A stretch of DNA of 64,000 nucleotides from Allobosea sp. 117 (GTDB taxonomy: Bacteria > Pseudomonadota > Alphaproteobacteria > Rhizobiales > Xanthobacteraceae). Position 1 is the stretch's first letter, and every line of letters starts with the position of its first letter. The stretch covers positions 248,001 to 312,000 of the forward strand of contig NZ_JNLC01000011.1 in the NCBI RefSeq assembly GCF_000702305.1, read 5' to 3'. The notes under the pieces were generated by a model. It saw only the letters and a list, made by a program, of their open reading frames with translations. It did no database searches and was not told the origin of the DNA. The position numbers and the translations under genes were made by a program. This document shows positions 20,038 to 31,122 of this stretch, in pieces.

Positions 20038-21543
20038 TCAGGCGGGCTGGGCGACGCGGAAGCGGGCGATCGCGCCGGAGATCAGCGTCCAGAAGCCGGC
20101 GACGAGGCCGAGCGCCATGATCGTGGACACCAGCGGGTTCGACCAGAACACCGAGATGGAGCCGCCCGAGCCGAGCAGCGACTGGCGGAACGCCTCCTCG
20201 GCGCTGTCGCCGAGCACGATGGCGAGCACCAGCGGCGCCAGCGGGTAGCTGGTCTTCTTCAGCACGTAGCCGATCACGCCGAACACCAGCATCATCACCA
20301 CGTCGAACACGTTGTTGTTCACCGTGTAGGCGCCGATCGCGCAGATCACCAGGATCACCGGGGCGATGATCGAGAAGGGGATGCGCAGGATCGCGGCGAA
20401 CAGCGGAACGGTGGTGAGGACCACGAACAGGCCGACGAGGTTGCCGAGATACATGGAGGCGATCAGGCCCCACACGAACTCCTTCTGCTCGACGAACAGC
20501 ATCGGGCCGGGCTGCAGGCCCCAGATCAACAGGCCGCCGAGCAGCACCGCGGCGGTGGGCGAACCCGGAACGCCGAGGGCGAGCATGGGCAGCAGCGCCG
20601 AGGTGCCGGCGGCATGCGCGGCGGTCTCGGGGGCGACCACGCCCTCGATCTCGCCATTGCCGAAGTTCTTGCCGTTCTTCGACACCCGCTTGGCGATGCC
20701 GTAGGCCATGAAGGAGGCCGGGGTGGCGCCCGCCGGGGTGATGCCCATCCAGCAGCCGATGATGCAGGAGCGGATCGAGGTCGCCCAATACTTCGGCAGG
20801 GTGGCCCAGGTGCGCAGCACGACCTTGGCGTCGATCTTCGCTGCCTTGCCGCGGAACTCGAGGCCTTCCTCCATGGTCAGCAGGATCTCGCCGATGCCGA
20901 ACAGGCCGATGACCGCGATGAGGAAGTCGAAGCCGTTCAGCAGCTCCTCGAAGCCGAAGGTGAGGCGCAACTGGCCAGTGACCATGTCGAGGCCGACGGC
21001 GGCGAGCGCGAAGCCGATCATCATCGAGACGATGGTCTTGGCCGGCGGCTCCTTGCTCATGCCGATGAAGGAGCAGAAGGCCAGGAAGTAGACCGCGAAC
21101 TTCTCCGCCGGGCCGAACTGCAGCGCGAAGCTGGCGACCAGCGGGGCGACCAGCGTGATCATGATGATGGCGACGAAGGCGCCGACGAAGGAGGAGGTGA
21201 AGGCCGCGGTGAGCGCCTCGCCCGCCTTGCCCTGCCGCGCCATCGGGTGGCCGTCGAAGGTGGTGGCCACCGACCACGGCTCGCCGGGGATGTTGAACAG
21301 CACCGAGGTGATGGCGCCGCCGAACAGCGCGCCCCAGTAGATGCAGGACAAAAGGATGATCGCCGAGGTCGGCGACATCGAGAAGGTGAGCGGCAGCAGG
21401 ATCGCGACGCCGTTGGCGCCGCCGAGGCCCGGCAGCACGCCGATGATCACGCCGAGCAGGATGCCCACCACCATCAGCAGCAGGTTGAACGGGTCGCCGG
21501 CGATGTAGAACCCGTGCCAGAGATTGAGAAAATTATCTAACAT
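20038..21543 (-). CDS. tctA: Tripartite tricarboxylate transporter, large membrane subunit TctA
   Basis: TctA is the 10-12-helix channel subunit of TTT transporters, which import carboxylates with a periplasmic binding protein. The 501-residue product shows the family pattern VVGILLGVIIGVLPGLGGANGVAILLPLTF near the N-terminus, GALFGGAITSVLFNIPGEP and the central ALGVPGSPTAAVLLGGLLIWGLQPGP, in which paired Gly/Pro motifs mark an internal duplication. A GGGAAAG ribosome site precedes the ATG. It follows tctB by 75 bp. Confidence 0.95.
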   Translation of the reverse strand: MLDNFLNLWHGFYIAGDPFNLLLMVVGILLGVIIGVLPGLGGANGVAILLPLTFSMSPTSAIILLSCIYWGALFGGAITSVLFNIPGEPWSVATTFDGHPMARQGKAGEALTAAFTSSFVGAFVAIIMITLVAPLVASFALQFGPAEKFAVYFLAFCSFIGMSKEPPAKTIVSMMIGFALAAVGLDMVTGQLRLTFGFEELLNGFDFLIAVIGLFGIGEILLTMEEGLEFRGKAAKIDAKVVLRTWATLPKYWATSIRSCIIGCWMGITPAGATPASFMAYGIAKRVSKNGKNFGNGEIEGVVAPETAAHAAGTSALLPMLALGVPGSPTAAVLLGGLLIWGLQPGPMLFVEQKEFVWGLIASMYLGNLVGLFVVLTTVPLFAAILRIPFSIIAPVILVICAIGAYTVNNNVFDVVMMLVFGVIGYVLKKTSYPLAPLVLAIVLGDSAEEAFRQSLLGSGGSISVFWSNPLVSTIMALGLVAGFWTLISGAIARFRVAQPA

Positions 21544-21618
21544 GGCGCTTTCCCTCGGGTGCCGGTCTCGCCGCGCTTGTCGCCGGCCCGCACCCTCGTT
21601 TTCCGGATTGGCGTGGCG

Positions 21619-22122
21619 TCACAGGCCCAGCAGGGCTTCGATCGGACCCTTCGGAAGCGGAATGAGGAACCACTTCTCGAAGACGAGGTAGAAGGCGGCC
21701 GGCACGCCGAGGGCGATGGCGGCGGTGAGCCCCCAGCCATATTTGCCGAGCCATTTCATGAAGACGGTGATCAGCAGGATCGAGGGAAGGTAGATGCCGA
21801 GCGGCTCCACCGCGAGGCAGTAGAGCGTGGTCGGCACCAGCACCTTCAGCACCTGGCCGAGCTGGCCCCATTCGGCGAAGAGTACGCGCGGGTCCTCGCG
21901 CAGCGCGCTGAGCAGGTTGATCAGGCTGCAGCCGACGATGATGAGGCCGACATAGAAGGGGAAAAACCCGGCCTGCGGGCCGTCGGCGCCCCAGCCGAAG
22001 CCGACCTTCCAGCTTCCATAGACGACAATGAGACCGAACAGCAGCGTCAGAAGCGCGGTGCCGAGCTCGACGCTGCGCTGGGACGGCCCCGAGCCCGCGG
22101 CGCCGTGGGGAGCTTCTTCCAT
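21619..22122 (-). CDS. tctB: Tripartite tricarboxylate transporter, small membrane subunit TctB
   Basis: TctB is the poorly conserved four-helix partner of TctA. The 167-residue product has helices near ELGTALLTLLFGLIVVYGS, GFFPFYVGLIIVGCSLINLL, VLVPTTLYCLAVEPLGIYLPSILLITVFMKWLG and GLTAAIALGVPAAFYLVFEKWFLIPLP, with the typical GP.AGFFP segment. I chose the ATG at 22122, which has GGAGATAAGG directly upstream, over an ATG 22 codons earlier; the shorter form also fits the usual family length. Position between tctC and tctA supports the call. Confidence 0.9.
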   Translation of the reverse strand: MEEAPHGAAGSGPSQRSVELGTALLTLLFGLIVVYGSWKVGFGWGADGPQAGFFPFYVGLIIVGCSLINLLSALREDPRVLFAEWGQLGQVLKVLVPTTLYCLAVEPLGIYLPSILLITVFMKWLGKYGWGLTAAIALGVPAAFYLVFEKWFLIPLPKGPIEALLGL

Positions 22123-22280
22123 CACCTTATCTCCGAAAATCCGCGCAAGGGGCCGGTCGCCGGGATTCCCCGCCGCCATGGCGCTCACGCAAGCTCATGA
22201 TCAGGGGTTCCGTTTCGCCGGAACCGTTTCGCGGGATCCTTCGGGCGCCACGCCTCGCGGGCGCCGGAGCGGATCGGAAA

Positions 22281-22307
22281 CCCCGCGGCGGGAGTCCCGC
22301 CGCGGGG
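22281..22307 (-). terminator. Strong hairpin between tctC and tctB
   Basis: CCCCGCGGCGGGA pairs with TCCCGCCGCGGGG around a single-base loop, giving a 13-bp stem 28 bp after the tctC stop codon; on the minus strand it is followed by TTTCC. A partial terminator here would leave more binding protein than membrane subunits, a common arrangement. Confidence 0.6.
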
Positions 22308-22334
22308 ATAGACGGTGCCGCCTCCAGGCGGACC

Positions 22335-23345
22335 TCAGTTGGCGGCGGCGATGAAGCCGGCTTCCTGCATCAGCGCCTTGTGGTTCTTCTCGGCACCCTC
22401 GACCCACGCCTTGAACTCAGGCCCGGCCATGAAGGTCTGGTTGAAGGCGCCGTCCTTCATGAGCTGCTGCCATTCGGGGGTCTCGCGCACCTTCTTGAAC
22501 AGGGTGACGAAGTAGTCGACCTGCTCCTGCGAGACGCCCGGGGGCATGAAGATGCCGCGGAGCATTAGGTATTCGACGTCGACGCCGGCCGACTTGCAGG
22601 TCGGGATCGAGGACCAGGACAGGTCGCCCTGAATCTTGTCGGTGTAGGGCAGCGTCTTCTCGTCGAACACGCAGAGCGGGCGCACCTTGTCGCCGCGCCA
22701 CTGGGAGACGGCCTCGATCGGGTTGTTGACGGTGGAGTCGACATGGCCGCCGACGAGCTGCACCGCGACCTCGCCGCCGCCCTTGTAGGGGATGTAGGTC
22801 AGCTTCTTGCCGATCGCCTTCTCGAGGGCGACGGTGATGATCTGGTCTTCCTGCTTGGAGCCGGTGCCGCCCATCTTGAAGGTGCCGTCCGGCGCGGCCT
22901 TGACGGCGGCGACATAGTCCTGGGCGGTCTTGTAGGGCTTCTCAGCGTTCACCCAGAGCACGAACTCGTCGAGCGCCAGCATGGCGACCGGGGTCAGGTC
23001 CTTCCAGTTGAAGGGAATGCCGGTGGCGAGCGGGGTGGTGAACAGGTTCGAGAGCGTGATGACGATCTTGTGCGGATTGGCCTTCGAGTTCTTCACGTCG
23101 AGGAAGCCTTCGCCGCCGGCGCCGCCCGACTTGTTGATGACGATGAGCTGCGTCGGCATCAGGCTGTGCTTGGCGATGATGCCCTGGAGCGTGCGGGCCA
23201 TCTGATCGGCGCCGCCGCCGGTGCCGGCCGGCACGATGAACTCGACCGGCTTGGTCGGTTCCCAGGCCGCGGCCGGGTTCAGCGACAGGAGGGACATGCC
23301 CAGGGCGGCCGCCGCGCCGAGGCCGAAGGCGTGCAGGTGTTTCAT
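22335..23345 (-). CDS. tctC: Tripartite tricarboxylate transporter substrate-binding protein (Bug/TctC)
   Basis: Periplasmic binding component of the TTT system. The 336-residue precursor has a signal peptide (MKHLHAFGLGAAAALGMSLL... ending PAAA|WEPTKPVEF). It then shows the Bug-family first strand VEFIVPAGTGGGADQMARTLQ, VINKSGGAGGEGF and the TFKMGGTGSKQEDQ ligand-loop region. The family binds many carboxylates, so citrate-type specificity cannot be assumed. It is the first gene of tctC-tctB-tctA, and a long AT-rich control region precedes it. Confidence 0.93.
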   Translation of the reverse strand: MKHLHAFGLGAAAALGMSLLSLNPAAAWEPTKPVEFIVPAGTGGGADQMARTLQGIIAKHSLMPTQLIVINKSGGAGGEGFLDVKNSKANPHKIVITLSNLFTTPLATGIPFNWKDLTPVAMLALDEFVLWVNAEKPYKTAQDYVAAVKAAPDGTFKMGGTGSKQEDQIITVALEKAIGKKLTYIPYKGGGEVAVQLVGGHVDSTVNNPIEAVSQWRGDKVRPLCVFDEKTLPYTDKIQGDLSWSSIPTCKSAGVDVEYLMLRGIFMPPGVSQEQVDYFVTLFKKVRETPEWQQLMKDGAFNQTFMAGPEFKAWVEGAEKNHKALMQEAGFIAAAN

Positions 23346-24065
23346 CTAGCGTTTCCTTCCCAAAGGGGTTTGGCGAGTTGCCGCTCTTTTGAATGTCGGC
23401 ATTTGTTGTGAGCAATAAGCCGCCCTCGCGCCGGCAATACCGTAGCGAATGACGTTTCCACCCAATCTCACGCAACCGTTTGGTCGGCTGCATCGATTAT
23501 TATGTAGAATAAGGTGTACCAAGAATTGGTCGCTGCCAAGTATTAATTCCAAAGTGGAATTGTGCGACGCAAGGTAAGTCCTTGTGTCATATCACCATTT
23601 TCTGGCATTTGAGATGCCAGCCTTGGCATGCATAATAATGCATTACAGTATACCCCATGCTGTATTAAATAAGCCGTTGAATCCGAACCCTTTTCCCTTG
23701 GCATACGGTAGACGGGATGGCGGTCTCGGACCGCTGCGGTGGGTGCCCTGGCCGTGTGGCGACAGCTTCGGCGCCTCGAACGATCGACGCCGTGAATACT
23801 TCGCGTACAAATAGATCGCCGTTTCCGGCCATGTAAGCCGGCTTGATGCGGCAGTTGACGCTGCGTTGCAGCATCGAATTTTTCCAAAACCGCCCGCCCT
23901 TCCCGGTTTCGGCGAGGAGCGAGGCGACCTCTGTCGCGATCCGGAATCGTTTTTGCTAGAAGATCGGGGCGGCCGGAGGCGGCGCTCTGCTCCGCAGGCC
24001 GCCAGCGTCAGGGCAGCGCCCGCCGTCATCGAGGCGGCCGGGCGATCGAGGGAGACCCGTTCGAC
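23346..24065. other. 720-bp AT-rich gene-free control region between tctC and zwf
   Basis: I see no credible gene here. The stretch 23460-23700 is clearly richer in A+T than its surroundings. It holds several inverted repeats: AATTCC-AAAGT-GGAATT (23545-23561), CTGGCAT-TTGAG-ATGCCAG (23612-23630) and TGCAT-AATA-ATGCA (about 23637-23650). These are candidate operators for the tct GntR regulator or for zwf control. The divergent promoters of tctC (leftward) and zwf (rightward) must lie within it. Confidence 0.6.
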
Positions 24066-25544
24066 ATGACCAGCCGCGTAATTCCGGTGGCGCCTTTCGT
24101 GCTTACCGTGTTCGGTGCCACCGGCGACCTGGCGCGCCGCAAGCTGATTCCGGCGCTGTTTCATCGCGATCTCGCCGGGCAGCTACCGGCGGAGGCGAGC
24201 ATCGTCGGCGTGTCGCGGCGCGTGTTCACCGACGACGAGTTCCGCGCCTTCGCCCGGCAGGCGCTGGTGGACCATGTGCCGGCCAGCGAAATGCAGGGGC
24301 CGGAGATCGACCGGTTCCTGGCGCGCCTCCATTATGTGCCGGTCGAGGCCGAGGCGGAGCAGGGCTGGCTGGAGCTCGCCGGCATGCTCTCGCAGCAGGC
24401 CGAGGGCATCCGCGTCTTCTACCTCGCCACCGCGCCGCAGCTCTTCGGGCCGATCTGCGAGCGGCTCGGCAAATACGGGCTCTCCGAGAACGGCGCGCGG
24501 GTGGTCATCGAGAAGCCGATCGGCAAGGACCTCGCCTCGGCGCTGAAGCTCAACCAGCAGGTCGGGCGCATCTTCCCGGAGGACCGCGTCTACCGCATCG
24601 ACCACTATCTCGGTAAGGAGACCGTCCAGAACCTGATGGCGCTGCGCTTCGCCAACGCGCTGTTCGAGCCGCTGTGGAACAACGCGCATATCGACCATGT
24701 GCAGATCACTGTCGCCGAGAGCCTCGGCGTCGAGGAGCGCGCCGGCTATTACGACACGGCGGGCGCCCTGCGCGACATGGTGCAGAACCACATCCTGCAA
24801 TTGCTCTGCCTGGTCGCCATGGAGCCGCCCTCCTCGCTCGACGCGGATGCGGTGCGCGACGAGAAGCTGAAGGTGCTGCGCGCGCTGAAGCCCGTCGACG
24901 AGCACAATGTCGCCGCCGTCACCGTGCGCGGGCAGTATCGCGCCGGCGCCTCGGCCGGCGGCGCGGTGCCGGGCTATCTCGAGGAGCTCGGCTCCAACCG
25001 CAGCCAGACCGAGACCTTCGTCGCCGTGAAGGCGGAGGTCGAGAACTGGCGCTGGGCCGGCGTGCCCTTCTATCTGCGCACCGGCAAGCGGCTCGCCTCG
25101 CGCGTCTCGGAGATCGTCGTCGCCTTCCGGCCGGTGCCGCATTCGGTGTTCGGCGAGAGCGTCGGGCCGATCGATCCGAACCGCCTCGTCATCCGCCTGC
25201 AGCCCGACGAGGGCGTGAAGCTGTGGCTGATGATCAAGGACCCCGGCCCCGGCGGCATCCGCCTCTCGCACGTGCCGCTCGACATGAGCTTCGCCAAGGC
25301 GTTCAAGGTGCGCAATCCGGACGCCTATGAGCGCCTGATCCTCGACGTGGTGCGGGGCAACCAGACGCTGTTCATGCGGCGCGACGAGGTGGAGGCGGCC
25401 TGGCGCTGGGTCGATCCGATCCTCGACGCCTGGCGCAACGAGAAGGACCCGCCGCGCCCCTACACCGCCGGCACCTGGGGTCCGTCCGCCTCGATCGCCC
25501 TGATCGAGCGCGACGGCCGCACGTGGCTGGAAGACGGCGCATGA
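24066..25544 (+). CDS. zwf: Glucose-6-phosphate 1-dehydrogenase
   Basis: Zwf oxidises glucose-6-phosphate to 6-phosphogluconolactone with NADP (or NAD), feeding the Entner-Doudoroff and pentose-phosphate routes. The 492-residue enzyme has the nucleotide-binding motif VFGATGDLARRKLIPAL near residue 17, IEKPIGKDL, and the active-site signature RIDHYLGKE with the catalytic histidine. A GGGAGA ribosome site lies 8-14 nt before the ATG. It leads a plus-strand operon zwf-pgl-edd. Confidence 0.96.
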   Translation: MTSRVIPVAPFVLTVFGATGDLARRKLIPALFHRDLAGQLPAEASIVGVSRRVFTDDEFRAFARQALVDHVPASEMQGPEIDRFLARLHYVPVEAEAEQGWLELAGMLSQQAEGIRVFYLATAPQLFGPICERLGKYGLSENGARVVIEKPIGKDLASALKLNQQVGRIFPEDRVYRIDHYLGKETVQNLMALRFANALFEPLWNNAHIDHVQITVAESLGVEERAGYYDTAGALRDMVQNHILQLLCLVAMEPPSSLDADAVRDEKLKVLRALKPVDEHNVAAVTVRGQYRAGASAGGAVPGYLEELGSNRSQTETFVAVKAEVENWRWAGVPFYLRTGKRLASRVSEIVVAFRPVPHSVFGESVGPIDPNRLVIRLQPDEGVKLWLMIKDPGPGGIRLSHVPLDMSFAKAFKVRNPDAYERLILDVVRGNQTLFMRRDEVEAAWRWVDPILDAWRNEKDPPRPYTAGTWGPSASIALIERDGRTWLEDGA

Positions 25545-25594
25545 GGGTTCATGCGCCTGTGGCTCGAGGACGGGGCGTCCGGGTGCCTGCGTGC

Positions 25595-25630
25595 TTCGAG
25601 GCCGGCCTGCGGCCGGCACCTCGAAGGATG
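25595..25630. repeat. Palindromic repeat between zwf and pgl
   Basis: TTCGAGGCCGGCC and GGCCGGCACCTCGAAGGATG form an imperfect inverted repeat in the 121-bp gap. The CTCGAAGGATG end matches the inner segment of the larger TCATCCTGAGGTGC elements elsewhere in the window. Confidence 0.5.
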
Positions 25631-25665
25631 CTCCCACTCGCACCCCGGTCCGGAGCGGGTCGCCA

Positions 25666-26364
25666 ATGACCGCGCCGCCCTTCCATGCCTTCGACGACGG
25701 CCTGGCGCTCGCCGAGGGGCTGGCCGGCTTCGTAGCCGTGGCGCTGGAGGCGCGGCTCGCGCGGGACGGCTATGCCAGCCTCGCGGTGTCGGGCGGGCGT
25801 ACGCCGGTGCGCTTCCTCAACGCGCTGGCGCAGAAGCCGCTCGACTGGGGCAAGGTCGGCATCACGCTGGTCGACGAGCGCTGGGTGCGCGAGACCTCGG
25901 ACCGTTCCAACGCCGCGCTGGTGCGCGCGCACCTGCTCACAGGTCCGGCCGCCGCCGCCCGCTTCGTGCCGCTCGCGAATGACGCGCCGACGCCGGAGGA
26001 CGGGCTGTTCGCGGTGAACGAGGCACTGGAGGAGTTGTCATGGCCGCTCGCCTGCGCGGTGCTCGGCATGGGTGATGACGGCCACACCGCCTCCTTCTTT
26101 CCGGGCGGCGACCGGCTGGCCGACGCGCTCGATCCTGCGGCGAGCCTCGGCCTCATCCCGATGCGCGCGCCGGGTGCCGGCGAGCCGCGCATCACGCTGA
26201 CTCTGCCGGTGCTGCTGGCGGCCGACGCCCTGGCGCTCCATATCGAGGGAGCGGGAAAGCGCACCGTGCTCGATGCGGCGCTCGCCGGCGACGATGTCAT
26301 GGAAATGCCGGTGCGCGCGGTGCTCGGCGCCGCGCGGCCGCCTGAGATTTTCTGGTGTCCCTGA
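25666..26364 (+). CDS. pgl: 6-phosphogluconolactonase
   Basis: Pgl hydrolyses 6-phosphogluconolactone to 6-phosphogluconate. The 232-residue DevB-type protein shows LAVSGGRTPVRFLNAL, ITLVDERWVRETSDRSN, the family signature VLGMGDDGHTASFFPGG with catalytic His, and the C-terminal RITLTLPVL. A GGAG ribosome site precedes the ATG at 25666. Its place between zwf and edd is the expected Entner-Doudoroff operon order. Confidence 0.95.
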   Translation: MTAPPFHAFDDGLALAEGLAGFVAVALEARLARDGYASLAVSGGRTPVRFLNALAQKPLDWGKVGITLVDERWVRETSDRSNAALVRAHLLTGPAAAARFVPLANDAPTPEDGLFAVNEALEELSWPLACAVLGMGDDGHTASFFPGGDRLADALDPAASLGLIPMRAPGAGEPRITLTLPVLLAADALALHIEGAGKRTVLDAALAGDDVMEMPVRAVLGAARPPEIFWCP

Positions 26365-26412
26365 TCCGTCAGGACGCCACCGTCTTTTGCCCGTTCAAGC
26401 CAGGAGGTGCCC

Positions 26413-28254
26413 ATGGCCGCCCCAGCCCCGTCCCAGCATGTCAATGCCCGCGTCGCGGAGGTGACGGAGCGCATCGCCCGGCGTTCGCATGACAGCCGCG
26501 CACGCTATCTCGACCGCATCGCGGCCGCTGCCGAGAAGGGGCCAAGCCGCGCCAAGCTCGGCTGCGCCAACCAGGCGCATGGATTTGCCGCCTGCGGGCC
26601 TTCCGACAAGGCGATGCTGCGCGAGGGGCCCGGCGCCAACCTCGCCATCGTCACCGCCTATAACGACATGCTTTCCGCCCACCAGCCCTATGAGCGCTAT
26701 CCGGAGCTGATCCGCGCGGCGGCGCGGGCGGCGGGGGGCGTCGCTCAGGTTGCCGGCGGCGTGCCGGCGATGTGCGATGGCGTGACGCAAGGCGAGGCGG
26801 GCATGGAGCTGTCGCTGTTCTCGCGCGACGTCATCGCGCTGGCGACCGCCGTGGCGCTGTCGCACCAGACCTTCGATTCCGCCGTCTTCCTCGGCATCTG
26901 CGACAAGATCGTGCCAGGCCTCGTCATCGGCGCGCTCTCTTTCGGCCATCTGCCGGCGGTGTTCGTGCCGGCGGGGCCGATGACCTCGGGCCTGCCGAAC
27001 GACGAGAAGGCGAAGATCCGCCAGCTCTTCGCCGAGGGAAAGGTAGGCAGGGACGCCTTGCTCGAGGCCGAGTCGCTCTCGTATCACGGGCCGGGTACCT
27101 GCACCTTCTACGGCACCGCCAACACCAACCAGATGATGATGGAGATCATGGGCCTGCATCTGCCCGGCGCCTCCTTCGTCAACCCCAACACGCCGCTGCG
27201 TGAGGCGCTGACCACGGCGGCCGCCGAGCGGGCGATGGCGATCACCGCGCTGGGCAACGACTACACGCCGGTCGGCCGCATGCTGGACGAGAAGGCCTTC
27301 GTGAACGGCATCGTCGGGCTGCACGCCACCGGCGGCTCGACCAACCACACGCTGCATGTGGTGGCCATGGCGGCGGCCGGCGGCATCAAGCTGACCTGGG
27401 ACGACTTCTCCGACCTTGCCGACGTCACGCCGCTGCTGTGCCGCGTCTATCCGAACGGCAAGGCGGACGTGAACCATTTCCATGCCGCCGGCGGCATGGC
27501 CTTCGTCATCCGCGAGCTGCTCGGCGACGGGCTGCTGCACGGCGATGTCGAGACGGTGTGGGGCGGCGGGCTCGACGCCTATACCAAGGAGCCGGTGCTC
27601 AACGACGGCGCGCTGAGCTGGCGCGACGGCACCGCGACGAGCGGCGACGAAGCGGTGCTGCGCGGCGCGGCCCAGCCCTTCCAGCCGACCGGCGGCCTCA
27701 AGCTGCTCTCCGGCGACCTCGGCCGGGCGGTGATCAAGACCTCCGCCATCGCCAGCGAGCGCCACGTCATCGAGGCGCCGGCGCGCATCTTCCATTCCCA
27801 GGAGGAGCTGCAGAAGGCCTTCAAGGCGGGCGATCTCAGGGGCGATTTCGTCGCGGTGGTGCGCTTCCAGGGGCCGAAGGCCAACGGCATGCCGGAGCTG
27901 CACAAGCTGATGCCGCCGCTCGGCGTGCTGCAGGATCGCGGCAACAAGGTCGCGCTGGTGACCGACGGGCGGCTTTCCGGCGCCTCCGGCAAGGTGCCGG
28001 CCGCCATCCATGTGACGCCCGAGGCGGCCGATGGCGGGCCGATCGCGCTGATCCGCGAGGGCGACATCGTGAGGGTCGACGCGGTCGCCGGCACGCTGAC
28101 CGTGAAGGTCGATCCGGCGGAATGGGCGGCGCGCTCGCCCGTCACCGCCGATCTCTCGGCGAGCCATGCCGGCGTCGGGCGCGAGCTGTTCGGCGCCTTC
28201 CGCGCCGCGGTCGGCACGGCGGATAGCGGGGCGACGATCTTCGCGGTGGCGTGA
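26413..28254 (+). CDS. edd: 6-phosphogluconate dehydratase
   Basis: Edd dehydrates 6-phosphogluconate to 2-keto-3-deoxy-6-phosphogluconate, the committed Entner-Doudoroff step. The 613-residue protein belongs to the IlvD/Edd family with a [4Fe-4S] cluster: conserved cysteines are visible in [26 protein letters not shown] and [15 protein letters not shown]. Further signatures are [12 protein letters not shown] and [24 protein letters not shown] stands five nt before the ATG at 26413, an ideal ribosome site that decides the start. The aldolase gene eda is not in the window. Confidence 0.96.
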   Translation: MAAPAPSQHVNARVAEVTERIARRSHDSRARYLDRIAAAAEKGPSRAKLGCANQAHGFAACGPSDKAMLREGPGANLAIVTAYNDMLSAHQPYERYPELIRAAARAAGGVAQVAGGVPAMCDGVTQGEAGMELSLFSRDVIALATAVALSHQTFDSAVFLGICDKIVPGLVIGALSFGHLPAVFVPAGPMTSGLPNDEKAKIRQLFAEGKVGRDALLEAESLSYHGPGTCTFYGTANTNQMMMEIMGLHLPGASFVNPNTPLREALTTAAAERAMAITALGNDYTPVGRMLDEKAFVNGIVGLHATGGSTNHTLHVVAMAAAGGIKLTWDDFSDLADVTPLLCRVYPNGKADVNHFHAAGGMAFVIRELLGDGLLHGDVETVWGGGLDAYTKEPVLNDGALSWRDGTATSGDEAVLRGAAQPFQPTGGLKLLSGDLGRAVIKTSAIASERHVIEAPARIFHSQEELQKAFKAGDLRGDFVAVVRFQGPKANGMPELHKLMPPLGVLQDRGNKVALVTDGRLSGASGKVPAAIHVTPEAADGGPIALIREGDIVRVDAVAGTLTVKVDPAEWAARSPVTADLSASHAGVGRELFGAFRAAVGTADSGATIFAVA

Positions 28255-28270
28255 GGGCCACCGGTTCCGC

Positions 28271-29338
28271 TTAGATGAAGGCCTCGATCAGCGCGAGGCT
28301 GAAGCCGGCGATGAAGAGCGAGGCCGCCAGCGCCAGCATGAGCGGGCGCAGGCCCTTGGCGCGCAGCTTGGCGATGTCGGTCTCCAGCCCCATCGCGGCG
28401 AGCGCGGCCGACAGCAGCAGGGTGGTGGCGAAGGCGACCGCCGCCTTGATGTCCGCCGGGATGGCAATGAGGCTGTTGACGCCCACCAGCGCGACGAAGC
28501 CCAGCACGAACCACGGAACTGGCGGCCTCGCCTGAGCGGCGGGCGTGCCGGCGCGCCGCGCGCGGCCGGCCGCCATCACGCCGAGCGCGATCACCACCGG
28601 CGCCAGCATCATCACCCGGGCGAGCTTGGCGACCGTTCCGAACTCGCCCGCCTGCGTGCCGTTCTGGAAGGCGGCCGCCACCACCTGCGCGATCTCGTGG
28701 ATCGAGGCGCCGGCCCACAGGCCGAAGGCGTGCGGCGACAGGCCGAGAAGACCGGCGAGCAGGGGATAGGCGAACATGGCGATGGAGCCGAAGACGGTCA
28801 CGCAGGCGACCGCATAGGCGACGTCCTCGTCGGACGCGCGGGTCACGGTGTTGGTGGCCAGCACGGCCGAGGCGCCGCAGATCGAGGTGCCGGCCGCGAT
28901 CAGCTCGGCGAGCTTGGCCTCGACGCCGAGCAGGCGGCCGAGGCGGACGGTGAAGAGGAAGGTCGCCACCAGCGCGAGCAGGATGATCGTCAGCCCCGCC
29001 GCGCCGACTTCGGCGATCTGCGCCGCGGTGAGCTGGAGCCCGAGAAGGATGATGGCGAGGCGCAGCAGCCGGCGCATGGCGAAATGCACGCCCGCCTTGG
29101 CGCGGACCGGCGTGCCGACGACGTTGTGAAAGGTGATGCCGACCAGAATGGCGAGGATCATCGGGCTGAGAACGCCGGCGCCCGGTATCTGCCGCAGCGC
29201 CAGCGCGGCCCCGACGATGACCGCCACCAGCACGAGGCCCGGCAGGATGCCCACATGGGCTTCCTGCGGCGCCACTATGCGATGCGTTGAACGGGTGGAT
29301 GCGGCCGGGACGCCCTGGGCGTCGAGAATGGATGACAT
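28271..29338 (-). CDS. YeiH/UPF0324-family putative sulfate/anion exporter
   Basis: The 355-residue integral membrane protein has about ten hydrophobic helices and the YeiH-family motifs: [53 protein letters not shown] and [16 protein letters not shown]. The family is annotated as putative sulfate exporters, with evidence from taurine or cysteate degradation operons in some bacteria; no sulfonate gene is near, so the substrate is open. The ATG at 29338 has a GAGG ribosome site. It converges on edd with 16 bp between stop codons. Confidence 0.85.
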   Translation of the reverse strand: MSSILDAQGVPAASTRSTHRIVAPQEAHVGILPGLVLVAVIVGAALALRQIPGAGVLSPMILAILVGITFHNVVGTPVRAKAGVHFAMRRLLRLAIILLGLQLTAAQIAEVGAAGLTIILLALVATFLFTVRLGRLLGVEAKLAELIAAGTSICGASAVLATNTVTRASDEDVAYAVACVTVFGSIAMFAYPLLAGLLGLSPHAFGLWAGASIHEIAQVVAAAFQNGTQAGEFGTVAKLARVMMLAPVVIALGVMAAGRARRAGTPAAQARPPVPWFVLGFVALVGVNSLIAIPADIKAAVAFATTLLLSAALAAMGLETDIAKLRAKGLRPLMLALAASLFIAGFSLALIEAFI

Positions 29339-29466
29339 CGATCTGGTCCTCTGCGGCAAGAGTCGCAGCGGATGATCGATTAGTAAAATATATTGTTTAG
29401 CTTAAAACGTTCTGATTATGAGATTGATTATCCGCGATCGCGACGTGATCCTTGGGGCGCTGCCGC

Positions 29467-29498
29467 GGCGATGACCGGGACCTGTCCCGGCCATCGCC
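29467..29498 (-). terminator. Hairpin after mmsA
   Basis: GGCGATG-A-CCGGGA pairs with TCCCGG-C-CATCGCC around CCTG, 10 bp beyond the mmsA stop on the minus strand. No U-tract follows, so it is a likely transcript end or stabiliser. The neighbouring segment 29375-29420 is AT-rich and probably carries the promoter of the YeiH-type gene. Confidence 0.5.
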
Positions 29499-29508
29499 AT
29501 GGAAACCG

Positions 29509-30999
<1,491 letters not shown>

Positions 31000-31122
31000 G
31001 CGCGTTCCCTTCCCTTTCCGGGGCTTTGATGTCCTTTCGTTGTGCTTGCCGAAACGCCTCACTTCAACGACGATGAATCCTCATCCGTTGTGCGCAAATG
31101 GGCAGAGATGGCGAAGGGGATC

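Noticed and set aside
20038..21540. Plus-strand Asp/Glu/His-rich frame opposite tctA
   Set aside because: Same artefact of reading transmembrane-helix codons on the opposite strand.
23346..24065. Small genes or a tRNA in the AT-rich gap
   Set aside because: No frame has a good ribosome site or recognisable product, and no tRNA T-loop signature is present.
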